Source: Heterotrichella gracilis (taxonomy: Eukaryota > Sar > Xanthophyceae > Tribonematales > Xanthonemataceae). Taken from it: a DNA stretch of 64,000 nt. Positions 12,145 through 24,054 of this stretch are shown here, piece after piece. The position numbers and the translations under genes are program-made. The DNA lies in contig JAULBX010020521.1 of the NCBI GenBank assembly GCA_032358255.1, forward strand, positions 1 to 64,000, written 5' to 3'. Position 1 is the first letter of the stretch. Every line of letters begins with the position of its first letter. The notes under the pieces were generated by a model, which was not told the origin of the DNA, searched no databases, and was given only the letters and a program-made list of their open reading frames with translations.

Positions 12145-13541
12145 CGTGGCAGAGCTGGAACTGCCTAGCTTCGGGGCACCACCTAGCTGTGGCTCGGTCT
12201 CGGTGGGTGTTGGTGCGGTGCGAAATTAGTCATCCTAGCTGGGGTTATTACCCACACGTAGCGCGAGTTTATGTCAACAAGCCCCGCGGGCTGAACACCA
12301 ACGCTTTTACATGAGATTACATTATTCGAGTAATTCACGCACTGGCTCTGCGTGCACTGGGCGGAATGGACTGGCTAGCCACTCTCAACTTGTCAGTGTC
12401 AGGGCATGTCTAGGGTAATTCGACACGTTCGCTAGAGCTGACCTAGATGAGCCTGCTGCCTACTGTTCGCCAAAATTAGCCCCAAGCTTTGCATACTGAA
12501 GGTGGGTTGCGTCGCCCGCATACGTAAGAGCTCTCGTTGTGCGTGTATACGTCACTTGGCCACATATATCATATATGATATATGCTTAGGCCCAACTGCC
12601 AACCCTAAGCGAAACCCTAAACCCTCCTGCTCAGGTTTTCTTGGGGCAGTACTATGTTCGCCAACCGTGCTGGTTTGCGTATCCCAGCGCTGCTAGCCGC
12701 CTGTACACAGGAACTCACACGGGAACATCGCGACGAGGCCCCGTTTGGCTGTGCCAACCGCACATTGTGTCAAGGGAACAAATACAGGGACCCCACACGC
12801 AATGGTTACCACCAACAGCAGCCAGCCGACTAAAAAGCTTCTCAACTAGAAAACTTTCAGCCAACCTGTAAAGTTGGAACTTCCGTGCCAACAAGTAGTA
12901 ACCTCAACCCTGTAACAGGTGCACCTCCGCAGTAAAATCCTATACATAAACCCTAAATACTATACGGGTGCATCTCCACGCCTCGCTGCGCATTCCACTT
13001 GCGTGCGTGTGGTTCAACACCCCATACTGCCAACCATAGGTCTTCCAGAAGGCTGCAACCATCAATTTTCTCTCCCTCAACGAACGCGCTCGCACGAGAG
13101 ACATCAACTCCCCCACAGCTAGATAACAAACCCGACAGCTTCCATCCCACATATTGTTGTGGGTCAGGCGCGTGCATTCAACCCTAAAACCTACAAATTT
13201 AAACCCTAGACAGTCAGGCTGAGTGCCACCATCTCCCTAGTGCTTCGGAATGAGGCGCATGAATCGGTTTCCAAATTCTGTTGATGATGGAAATAATATC
13301 TTCATCCCACATACAGCTGCTTGGCAGTCACAGATGCAGCGCTGCCAACAATTCCCTGCCGCCATAATCAAAAAATGTCCACCACACACGCAAGCGAACT
13401 GCCAGCCTTTGATGATTGTTCTCTCCATCACTCTATGCCTTCATTGGCCAATCCGCTGTACCGTTACCTATTGGGTTTCCTTCCTTCCACCCCACATACT
13501 GCTGTGGGTCAGGCATGTGTACACTGCTGCGGGCCAGCCAT
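12145..13541. other. Spacer between MFS 5' end and MCM9 3' end
   Basis: Presumed promoter of the transporter plus the MCM9 3' flank. It contains a perfect 22-bp AT palindrome (12563-12584) and copies of the MCM9 terminal exon edge (about 13137-13170 and 13488-13520). No other gene recognised. Confidence 0.5.
12563..12584. repeat. Perfect 22-bp AT-rich palindrome
   Basis: The sequence from CATATATC to GATATATG is identical to its reverse complement. It lies about 420 bp upstream of the transporter start codon. Cruciform potential or coincidence; function unknown. Confidence 0.6.
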
Positions 13542-16500
13542 CTACTTCCACCCCACATACTGCTGTGGGTCGGGCACAGATGCATCCAGCGCTGCCAACA
13601 CCCTCCGCTCCAGCACAGCATACTCGGCATCTGGGTCATCGGGGAAAGAAGATGCCATCACGTTGCAACCGCCTGCATAGCAGGCAATAGCTTGTTAAAA
13701 ATATCTTGCTTATGGCTTATATGGAGTTTCCACGTTTTCAGTGCATGTACTGTCGGCGTGTCTTATTTCCATGTGCTCCAGCAGTACAGCCAGATGAGCG
13801 CATCAATTCCACTAAATATAATAGAAAAAGCATATGTTACCTTTGCGCCACCCAGAGCCCTGGGTTTTACTCAAACACAGGCTTTCATTACCGCTGTTCA
13901 ATTCTGTACGCGTCGTTTGTGCACTTCTGTGCAAACGCGCAGCCACAGCAATTTATATAGAACCTCAGGCATTGGCAATGCATTGCAATCGGTCACCCCA
14001 CCACTCACCCAGTAGCGCCCCCTCCCCCACTGCGCTGGCCTCCATGACCGCCACAGCCACAACCGCATCCTGCAGGGTCACCTCACTGCGGGCCATGAGG
14101 CGGGCGTGCGCCTGCAAAAGGGGGGGCGAGGGAGCATATGTCTCAGAATACCCTAGAATAAGGGTTTCAAGTAAAGGCTAGCAGGAAGCAGAACGTTGAG
14201 AATTCAAATTTACTGCCACAAATGCGATCTGCAGAGTCAAGCAGGTGGACGGCTGCGCCCAAACCCCCCACATCCCCACTCCACACCCAAGCCATTCACA
14301 GGGTCTTCAGCAGCATGGCTGTGCTTGCAATCTCCACCCCCAACCTAACCACCACCACCACCAACACCACTACCTACCTGTGCCATGCGAACCAGGCTCT
14401 CCAGCAGGCGGATGGTGGTGCGCGCCGCGTTGCGCCCGCCCCCGCCCCCCGCCTCCCGCCGCTGCGCCTGGTAATATCTCAGGAGCACCTGCTCGGCATC
14501 CGGCTGTAGCACCGGCTGCAGGCTGGAGCGCACCCACTGGATGTACATACGCACAGTGTCCAGGGTCCACCCCTATAGAAAAATGGAATGTGACTTTAGT
14601 TACTGTCTGGCTCATTATCCGGAGGAGTTCACATAGCCAATTGAGGGAGGGTTTTGGCACCGGCTGCAGGCTGGAGCGCACCCACTGGATGTACATGCGC
14701 ACCGTGTCCAGGGTCCACCCCTACAAAAAAAGAACAGGACAAAACCTTATACGCGTAACGTGAAATGAGGGATTCATGTGGAGTCCCGGAGGAATGTGGG
14801 CATTTACAATTCCGCGTCTGCCGGTCGCACCAGATCGTGCGCCTTCCAGGTCTGGTCGCTCATAACGCCAAAACCTACCCCCTAACCATAAACTATGAAG
14901 AGAGCCATGTAAAAACATTTACCAGTTTCAAAAGACTGAAATAGCGTTGTATGATCCCCCACCTGTGTGTCTGCCAGTACCCCCTGCCCCGCCAGCTCGT
15001 GCCCAGGGAGTGTATGGTTGCTACAACGCCAAACCCTAAATCCTTAATACAATAAGATCAACAACATTGCATTACACGATCCCTCACCTGATCCTGCGTG
15101 TCTGCCAGTACCCCCTGCCCCGCCAGCTCATGCGCGGTGAGTATGTGGTCGCTCACCACATCGTCCCATGCAGGGTTCTTCTCATCAAGCAGGAGGAGCA
15201 CGATGTCAAACCTGCACAAGGAAAGAACAGAGTGAAAACCCTAAAAATAAAACCTTATCCACACCACACAGGATTCTCATAATCGAGGAGGAGCAATACT
15301 ATGTCAAGGAACGAATGTGGTAAATAAAACACCTGACAGAAAACCCTAAACACAACAACAGCGCATGCGCAGGCTTCAGCTTGCTGGCAGCGTACCGTCA
15401 ATTCTGCAGCCACCCACCAACGAACCCTACATTACTGGGCCCTAAAACCCTAACCTCCATGTTGACCCTATGGCCCACGTGCTGAGCCCCGACCAGTTTA
15501 GGGTTTATTGGTAAGGGTTTAGGGGCATGGACCCAACTGTACGCACCTGCTGAGCAGCGGTCCGGACAGCCCTGTGTTGACCGCCAAGCTCTCCCGGGGA
15601 TTGTACCTGCAACGGGAAACACCACGGAATTAAGCCGGCATACATACAGATTTTCCCGAATTCCCGTGTTGACCACCACGCTCTCCCGGCAGTTGTACCA
15701 ACAGAGATACGTCATGACGTAAACACAAAAACTTCCCTCGCAGTGAATGGCGCGGCGGTTACCAGAACACTGGATTGCATCCCAAGGGCCTGCGCACGAC
15801 CTATAGGGGCACATGCTTCCTGCTCATCCTGGCACTGGCAAACTCATTAATGTAAATCATGAAGCGCGTTTAAAAAAACCATCGTGGGTTTTCATTCAAC
15901 GAAACCATTGAAAAATCCTGCGTACGGCAAATTGAGTATGTAACAGAACTTTCTCTCACCTGCAACCCCGTGGGTTCATGACTCCCATGACAGTGGCGCG
16001 TGTGGCCAAGCTGGTGACCAGGCCAGCCTTGGCGATGCTCACTGTCTGCTGTTCCATGGCCTCGTGGATCGCGGCCCGCTGGGACTCAGGGATGCCGTCG
16101 AATTCGTCGATGCAGCACAGGCCGCCATCAGCCAGCACCAGCGCCCCTCCCTCCAGCACCCACTGGTTGCCTGCAAGGGTTTAGGGTTGAGAGTTTAGGT
16201 GGATAGAGTCTGGATATGAACTATTTTCTGAATAAATCTCGTGTTTGACTGCCCCATGCTTGGCAATGAATGCATTTGTCTTTGCAATTCAAACCGCCAA
16301 TCAGACCCCAACTCAAACCATAAAATTGCCTGCCCTGAGATCCTGGGCAGAATGACAGCGATTTCCGCAGGTACCGCAAATTCCAACTCATTGCCCCCAA
16401 ACGCACCTTCCCGCACCGCGGATGCAGTCAAGCCTGCATCTGTGTTTGACCTCCCAGTGGTCAGCACACAGTGCAATTTGTTTTTGCAGGCCAAATCACT

Positions 16501-19500
16501 ATTAAACCCGGAAGTTGCCTGCCCCTAAACCCCTGAAAACTATAGAAGCAACCATCAAAGGTACCCAACATCCAATTGCCCGTCAAAAACGCACCTTCCC
16601 GCAACGCGGTTGCCGTCAGACCTGCATCTGTGCTTGACCTCCCAGTGGTCAGCACGCAGTGCAATTTGCTTTGCAAACCAAACCACAATTCAAACCGTGA
16701 ATTGCCTGTCCTAGTTTTCTGGATTATCTAAGCTATAACTGAATCAGTAACCCCCAAAGGCACCTCAGGGTTTCACTCAATTGCCCCTCAAACCCACCTT
16801 CCCGCACCGCAGTTGCCGTCAGTCCTGCGTCTGTGTTGGACCGCCCAGTGGTCAGTACGGATCGAGGCGCCATCTTGGCTGCGTACTTCATGAACTGGGA
16901 CTTGCCAGTCCCTGGGTCGCCCACCAGCAACAAGTGCACCTGGGGATCAAGGACTGAATTTATGGATTGTTTTTATATATGATGAATTTCAAAATAATAT
17001 TTCAATTTTGCTGGTCAACCAATAGGTGCACCTGTGCATACATGATCGAAATTGTAAACCACTTTTTGCAGCCGATGTGCACCTCCCTGCCAGGGAGCCC
17101 CAATTATTGGTATGATTATCAACTCTATTATACTGCTCCCCATTTATTTATCTATGCTCACCTCCCCGCGTATGTGCGTGCCGCTGTCATCCGTGCGCGC
17201 CACCCCCCCAATTAGCATGAGAAGTGTGGCCAGCTTGACGTGAAAGAGCCCGTGGATCTGGGGGCACAGCGCCGCCAGGATCTTGTTGCGACCCATGAGC
17301 GGGCAGGAGGAGTGCGCCTGCAAGTGGGCAGGGATTAAGCGGATGGGATAAGTAGGGCTGGTATATTGTTTCGATTTTTCGTTTTGGGCAATCAAGTTTT
17401 GGTAGCAAATTGGGAGTAGCGTGGCTAGCTTGACATGGAAGAGCCCATGGATCTGGGGGCACAGCGCTGCCAGGATCTTGTTGCGACCCATGAGCGGGCA
17501 GGAGGAGTGCGCCTGCAAAGCGGGGGTGTGTGTGGCGGGGATCTGTTATCTCTTTCTAAATATATTTTCGGGCACATGATGTGAATTTGGCTTGGTCTCA
17601 TGGTTGAGAATAGCGTGGCCAGCTTGACATGGAACAGGCCATGGATCTGGGGGCACAGCGTTGCCAGGATCTTGTTGCAACCCATGAGCGGGCAGGAGGA
17701 GTGCGCCTGCAACGGGGGGGGGAGGGGGGTGATGAGGTGATGGGGGTGACTTTGCACGTGCTGCTGCCCCTTGTATCACCTCCGACGCCCCCCTGCGCTT
17801 GCTCACCAGCTGCATGCTGTTGGCAGCAACCCCAAGCTTGGGGTATCCTTCAGAAAATCCTAGCCACACATCCCCTAATGAAAAACCCTGCCTCACCTGC
17901 CAGAATTCCGCAAAGTGCTCCTGCCCCTCCCGCGTCACCTCCGTGGCCCCCCTGCGCTTGCTCACTAGCTGCATGCTGTTCACTGCTAGCACCACCTCGG
18001 GGGTGCAGCGCGCGCCTGGGAACAAGCCCCGCCACCGGTAGCTAAGCATGCCGGTCAGTTCAACGTCATCTGCGGATGGGTACGTTGGCGAAATCTTCAG
18101 GCCATTTGGTTGGTGTTTCATATTTTTTGCAGGTGGGCAAATTGGCCATGTAATCAGGGCAATTATTTGGGGGGTGGATGGGTGGATGCGAGTGTGGGCT
18201 GCATGCTGTTCACCACCAGTACCATGCCGGTCAGCTCAATGTCGTCTGTGGATGCGGGTTTGATTGTGGGTAAATTCACCATTTATCCTGGGCGTTTTGT
18301 TGAGTGGAGAATGCAAGTGTGCGTTGTGAGTAATGGTGCATGGGTGGTGGTCGGTGAATCCTCAGGAGTCCCACGGAGGTGGCTCCTCCGCGAGCACCTT
18401 TCAATTGGTGGGGCAAGGGCCGGGGAACATGCCCGATTATTCCATGATTATTCCTGATTACACCTATTTACTCCCATCGCGCACTAGTCATTCCTTGCTT
18501 ACCTCCCGGTTGGCATGCATCTGCCAGCTCGTCCTGCAGTATGGCTGTCAGTTGACGGGGGGCTGCAGCCATGGCAGCCTGGGAGACACGCTCCTGAACC
18601 CGCACCTGCACAAACAAGTATATAAAGCAAAAAATATAAATAATAATACTGCCTAACAGTGTTGATTGGGATAATGTACACGACATGCCAGCCTGAGCTC
18701 CCAAAGAATGTTTACTTTTGTGGTTAGAAAAAATGGTTTTAATGATTTTAGCCTGACATGTAGGAAATATATATATGGACATGCACAACATACTAAGTTA
18801 CCTGATTAACTTGATTAACTGGGCGCCCCATCACCCATGGGAATTGCTAAATGAGGAGAGACAGAGGGAGACTTCCCCAACACCTTGCCTATATGCAAAA
18901 GGCATGTCAGGGGACGGAGCAGCTACCGGCATTACCCTACCTCCTGGTAATTGGTGTGGAGGCGCTCTTCATCCATGTGGTGGAAGTTGGCTCCAGGGCA
19001 AGGGGGGGAACAGGGGGAGGGGCAGGAGGAGGGGAGGGTCACAGCACCCCCCAGCTCAATCTCAGCGTTGACCACAAACCTGCGTTAGGGGATATATTTC
19101 GTTCAGGTTTGATGTGGCGTATAGAACCCGCTAATCACAGCATGCAAGCGTATGTGACCTCGTGTACATTTTGCAAGATTGTGTCGCTGTGCAATATCTC
19201 TCCTTGTGATGGAGCTAATATTGTAAACCTGAACCCAACTTCATTCCCATCCAAATGTAAGGGTGTACCCACAGGAGGGGAACCTTCGCACCCACCTGTG
19301 CTTGCACTTTGCGCACTGGTAGATGCCCTGGGACTCAAACCCTGCCCCCCACCATGCGCACAACATTGGCACGGTTGACCACCCGATTAAGCAAGTGGCC
19401 CTAAATATTATTTCACCACTAATTTTACCAGTGCTTGCCCAAACGCCCTTCACATATACGCCAGTGCATTGCCCTATGGGAGGAGAGCATACCCACTCAC

Positions 19501-21184
19501 CTGTGCTTGCACTTTGCGCACTGGTAGATGCGCTGCGATTCGAACACCTGCACGCTCCCCATGCGCACCACCGTGGCTGCAAAGCTGACCAGGCGGTCCA
19601 CGTGGTGGGTGCGCACCTCGCCCAACAGGGGGAACAGCTCGCGAGCCTGCGGGGAGGAAACGAGGGCTCTAGAAGGGTAGGGAGGTGGCGCGGTGTTTCA
19701 AGGGTGTAGGGTTTGAGCTGGGGTTTGGTGGCAATGCAGACATGTGCAATGTGGGGAGGGGGTATCAAGGTGGGAATGTGACTGGGCGGTCCAGCTGGTG
19801 GCTGCGCACCTCGCCCAGCATGGGCACCAGCTCACGGGGAGGATACAGGGGGTCTGGAAGGGGAGGGAAGTGGCGTGGTGCTGCAAGGGTTTAGGGTTAA
19901 ATAAGGGGGAACAGCTCTCGGGCCTGCGGGGAGGAAACAAGGGCCTTCACCAGCGTGCCTGGTGTGCACCCATGAGCGCCAGGTGGAGCCGGCTAGGGTT
20001 TAGGGTTTCAGGCATTGAATTAGGGTTTAGGGTCAAGGGTTTCGGATACTAGTGGTCCCTACCTGTGGGTCCAAGTAGAAAGGCAGACTATTCAACCGGG
20101 CTTGCACCCGCGCCTTCAGCACCGCATTTTCCTTCAACTCCGGCGCAGTAGCCACTGCCTGCTGCTGAGCACCGATGAGAGCTAGATTGAGTTGCTGGAG
20201 CAGAATCCGGGGTGCGCTGGCGAGCATCTCTGCTAGGAGCGGGTCCCATTTGATGAGTGCAAGGGCGCTGACTGGGAAGCCGTAGACCTCCAAGGGGTCC
20301 TGCTGCAGGAGGAGGCGATCCAGGCCCTGCGGGTGTGTGCAGTGTGGGGTTTAGGGTTTAGGGTCTGATAAGGAGAGTGTGGCGGGAATAAGGGGGACGA
20401 TTTGGCGCAGGTAGTATGGCTGTGTGAGCATATGCAAAAGTATCTTTGTACGGCTGCATGCAAAGGATTGGGAGTGTAGACCCCAGGATGACATTATAAC
20501 CCCGGTCACGAGGGGACTGGACAGGAACAGGATTTGCAATTTGAGGAGCACACACTGCGTATAATGCCAAAAAGCATGGTGCATGTAGAAGCGGAGGGCA
20601 GAGTTGGGTGACCAGTGGTGCTAGGCATATGCATGCATATAGAATAAGATGGGTTGGAGACCGACACCTGTGCGTGGTGCTGCAGGAAGAACTCGACGAG
20701 GATCTGGCGAACGTCCCGTTCCAAGTTTCCATCGCTGTCGCCGTCCTCCATCTAGGTATCAGCTCGATGCGAAGAGTGTGAGCAACGCAGCTGTGCTTGG
20801 GCGATCCTTCAAACTTCGGTCCTTGGCGTTTACGCCTGGCTGGCTGTGTTGTAACGCAAAGAAAACCCTCGGGTTCACACCAAGTATATTTGCAATAGAG
20901 TATATGTCCTTCGAACAAAAGGGCTTGGCAATTTTGCACTGCAGTGGCCTCGAAACGTATTGGATATGCAGTGCCTGGTATTTGAAAAGGTTGTCTTCCG
21001 GGAAGGCCTACTGACAACGGTTATCTTACTGGTCACTCAAACACTCCCAGGCCTGCTTATGTGCTGACCAATTGCAAGCAGCGAGTCTTACCTCCTCTGT
21101 ATTCCAGTCGACCATTGCAGGGAGTTTGTAGCGTCGGTCACCGGCCAACAATCCAACGAGGTTGGGGACGTCATGGGCCTGCAT
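13542..21184 (-). CDS. MCM9: Minichromosome maintenance helicase MCM9
   Basis: Fifteen exons join in phase: 21184-21092, 20751-20668, 20326-20063, 19646-19501, 19079-18941, 18605-18503, 18069-17897, 17317-17162, 16939-16798, 16170-15960, 15606-15547, 15211-15088, 14572-14378, 14111-14009, 13672-13542 (707 residues). Seen in order: a zinc-ribbon half (YQCAKCKHR), an OB-fold piece (NYQEVRVQERV), Walker A GDPGTGKS, Walker B LCCIDEFD, the phrase [17 protein letters not shown], the arginine-finger region PLLSRFDIV, and the winged-helix lead-in [26 protein letters not shown] and the EDP-EYA-like tail ([10 protein letters not shown]) point to MCM9 rather than MCM2-8. MCM9 acts with MCM8 in homologous-recombination repair and replication. 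The first exon is less certain; starting at ATG 20751 gives 676 residues. The stop at 13542-13544 follows directly after VGWK. Confidence 0.9.
14659..15000 (-). repeat. Copies of MCM9 exon edges (exons 12 and 13)
   Basis: 14659-14724 repeats the acceptor edge of the exon 14572-14378 (coding [15 protein letters not shown]). About 14965-15000 repeats the donor edge of 15211-15088 (coding GVLADTQ). Both lie in the neighbouring intron. Confidence 0.85.
16390..16665 (-). repeat. Two copies of MCM9 Walker-A exon donor edge
   Basis: About 16390-16475 and 16590-16665 repeat the stretch coding LTTGRS(N/S)TDAGLTA plus the donor. The working exon is 16939-16798, the only one with the Walker A motif. 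Confidence 0.85.
17420..17709 (-). repeat. Two copies of MCM9 exon 8 acceptor edge
   Basis: 17420-17516 and 17609-17709 repeat the stretch coding [20 protein letters not shown]. Only 17317-17162 continues to a donor in phase with the Walker-A exon. Confidence 0.85.
19286..19345 (-). repeat. Copy of MCM9 zinc-ribbon exon edge
   Basis: Repeats the [13 protein letters not shown]-coding donor edge of 19646-19501. Acceptor-edge copies of the same exon occur upstream at about 19785-19835 and 19905-19950. Confidence 0.8.
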
Positions 21185-21389
21185 AAGTAACAAAGGAGGA
21201 AATTGGGTCTTGCAAGTGGTCTATGGTTTGCAACACGGCGTAGCATGGCAGCAACAGACATAGGTACAGGCTTGCAATGCATGCATATACCACTCTTGCA
21301 CACGACGTAAGCACTGGTTTACCCACTTGTGTGGACAGAGAAGATATTTTGGTTGCTCAATTGGGTTGTAGGAGCGATACTGATACCGT
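21185..21389. promoter_or_regulatory. Divergent MCM9/APC10 intergenic region
   Basis: Only about 205 bp (638 bp if MCM9 starts at 20751) separate two divergently read genes, so both probably share this promoter region. No TATA box or recognised element is claimed. Confidence 0.5.
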
Positions 21390-22843
21390 ATGCTACCTGC
21401 AGAAATTGTGCCAAAGTTGATAGCAGACCCCAATCTGAGGGAGATCGGTGGCTTGGCAGTATGGTCTGTCACCAGCGCCAAGCCAGGCAACGGCGTGGAG
21501 ATGCTGCGGGACGGGAGAGAGGACACCTACTGGCAGTCGGACGGCATGCAGCCGCACCTCATCAACATCAACTTCCAGAAGAAGGTAACGGGCCCAAAAC
21601 CCCAATACACTCCCAAAACCCTATGGCATGCGTGGTAGCCAGGGTAGAGGGTTGTGGTGCGGGGCCAGGGTGTTGGGTAGGGCATGCGGGCGCACCTCAT
21701 CAACATCAACCTCCAAAAGAATTTAACACCAGCCCAGGGCCTGTGAAAATGCCAAGCCCTCCATACAGTGCACAGTGGCTGCAGATTCATGAGTACGATA
21801 CGCACGCCATCCGTCCAGCATTTCACACGCGTTCCAGCAATACCGCCAGGTGAACATTCTCCTGTGCACGGCTGTGCAACATCCTAGCTCCATCCAGCGC
21901 TTTATCGTGAGCTACACCCTGAAAACCCTAAACCCTAAACCTTACTCAACATATGAACATCACCCAGCTGGCCATCTACATGGATGGCAAGCTGGTCGAG
22001 AGCTACACTCTCAAAACCCTGAACCCTGGCCTCCACCCTACTTAACAGGTGACCATCACCCTGAAAACCCTAAACCCTGGCCTCGACCCTTCTCAATAGG
22101 TGACCATCACCCAGCTGGCCATCTACATGGACTACAAGCTGGACGAGAGCTATGCCCTCAAAACCCTAAACCCTGACCTCAATTGAGTAGGTTAACCCTA
22201 AATCCTTCTCAACAGGTGACCATCACCCAGCTGGCCATCTACATGGACTACAAGCTGGACGAGAGCTACACCCCCAACAAGCTGGCAGTGCGTGTGGGAT
22301 CAGCCTTCACTGATCTCAAGGACATCAGGGAAATCGAGCTGCAGGAGCCAAGTGGCTGGGTCATGGTGCCCCTGCAGGGCCCGGAGGAGAGGTACGGGCA
22401 ACAGGCAGGCATTAACCGACGCAATTACCTTGGCATTGCATGTGTGTGTGCATTCTTTTATGAACATCCACAGAGAAGGCTTTGAAGTGAGCTGAAATAG
22501 CATGTGAGTAGGCTTACTTTAGATTGCCATGCTCACTATCCACCAGAACTCGTAAATACGTACCCAGCATGTCCTTGCGAAGACGGAATGCATTGTAACA
22601 AGAATAATAATCCAAGGGATGGGAGCTTTTCTATTAGCTGCACCCGACACGCAACATCTCTGCAGGCCCATCCTCAAGGCCTACTTCCTCCAAATTGCTG
22701 TGCTCACCAACCACCAGAACGGGCGGGACTCGCACATGCGCCAGGTCAGGGTGTTTGGGCCCCGGGAGGACCCGGCGCAGGCGCTGGGATACCCCATAGG
22801 GTTTTCCACTGTGGAGTTCTCCTCCTATGCAACCAACAGGTAG
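21390..22843 (+). CDS. APC10: Anaphase-promoting complex subunit 10 (DOC1)
   Basis: Three exons join in phase: 21390-21584, 22216-22391, 22666-22843, giving 182 residues, the usual size. Seen: [21 protein letters not shown], then [20 protein letters not shown], the sheet [16 protein letters not shown], then [18 protein letters not shown] and the end [12 protein letters not shown]. This is the DOC-domain order of APC10, which binds the degron together with the CDC20/CDH1 co-activator and raises processivity of the APC/C ubiquitin ligase. The ATG at 21390 is followed 11 bases later by a possible acceptor, so a further 5' exon could exist. Exon 2 has up to three edge copies in intron 1, and the terminal exon has copies downstream of the stop. 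Confidence 0.93.
21688..22165 (+). repeat. Copies of APC10 exon 1 and exon 2 edges in intron 1
   Basis: 21688-21722 repeats the donor end of exon 1 (coding PHLININ). About 21955-22010 and 22102-22160 repeat the acceptor edge of exon 2 (coding [14 protein letters not shown]), each followed by AAAACCCTAAACCCT-like heptamers; a shorter stub is near 22050. Only the copy at 22216 continues in frame. Confidence 0.9.
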
Positions 22844-24054
22844 CCTTGGTCCTTGGCAGAGCATCCTTGAAGGCTTCAGCCAAATTGGGGCTTTGGTGCA
22901 CAGAACCTCTGGCGTTTGGAATCCAATAAAACCAATCTGGCAGCTCCCACATGTACCAGGTCAGAGTGGTCTTGGCGCTGCCACTGGGCTACCCTATAGG
23001 GTTCTCCACAGTGGAGTTCTCCTCTGCTACCACCAGGTAGCCTCGGTCCGTGGCCAAGGCAGGCATGCAGCTAGACTGGAGCATCGGTGCACAGGAGGGG
23101 CAGCCAACTCTCGTGCTGCAGTCGCATGGTGTACATGCTCGCCAGGTCAGCATGTTTTGGCCAAGGCAGGCCTTCACCAAAGGCTACCGCGGTATACCGC
23201 CGAAGGGGAGGATCGGTGCACAGGACCTCGTGCACCTGAGTTTTACAAAAATCAGTCTCAGACAGTACAGTAAGGCAGCGCCTTTCTTTCTTCTTCTTCT
23301 TCTTGCGCTAGGCCAGGGTGATTAATCCCTGCAAGGACCCTGCACAGTGCGCTGGGCGTTACTTAGTGGGTAGTACCCTGTAAAATTCTGAACAGTCGAC
23401 TCCTCATGTGCGTACACCAGGTAACGGTGACCCTTGTACTTCTGAATCAGCTGGTTTAGGGTTCAGGGTTCAGGGTGGGGTTACATGGTGGTAGATGCTC
23501 CCACTCAGAGTTGCAAATCACTTCATGGCCAAGGTGTGGGCACGCTTGCGGCTGGCCCAGTGGCACTGTGCATGGTGGAATGAGTGGCCAGGCCCTGCCA
23601 GGGATGAGTTTGATGACAATGTCCTAAAGCATGTGTTTACAGTACACTATGTCAGCATATGGTTTACTGGTGTAACAGCCTGCGTTTCTACACATGTGCA
23701 AACTGTCACAGTGTTTGTTTAAAAAAAAAAGTATAAGCGCTTTGCGCCAGCGACGCTGATACAGGTGACTGCAGTGCATTGGGACCTGAGGGCAAGCGAT
23801 TAATGAGGGAGGGGCCCACACCTTCAAAGCAATTTCCCATGGCACGCCCCAGAAGCTGATTCACTATTTGCAAAATCAACTTAATAAGTTTCAAACCCTT
23901 AAGCTTGCCTTCAACGTACAAAAGCCAGTTACTGTACTGTACTGGGCATGGTTGAATGGAACTGATTCAGAAGCAAAGCCGTTTGGAACAAGAAAGCCAA
24001 ACTTTGAAACTAACAGTTTTGAAAATTAGGGAAATGTGAAAGAGCCCATCGATA
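22844..24054. other. Convergent spacer, APC10 and F-box/LRR 3' flanks
   Basis: About 22950-23045 repeats the end of the APC10 terminal exon including its stop (coding [13 protein letters not shown]), with a further stub near 23125-23160. The rest shows no recognisable gene. Confidence 0.6.

Noticed and set aside
20358-21017. 219-codon minus-strand reading frame over the MCM9 5' region
   Set aside because: It crosses the donor at 20668 and shows no family features; MCM9 exons use other frames.
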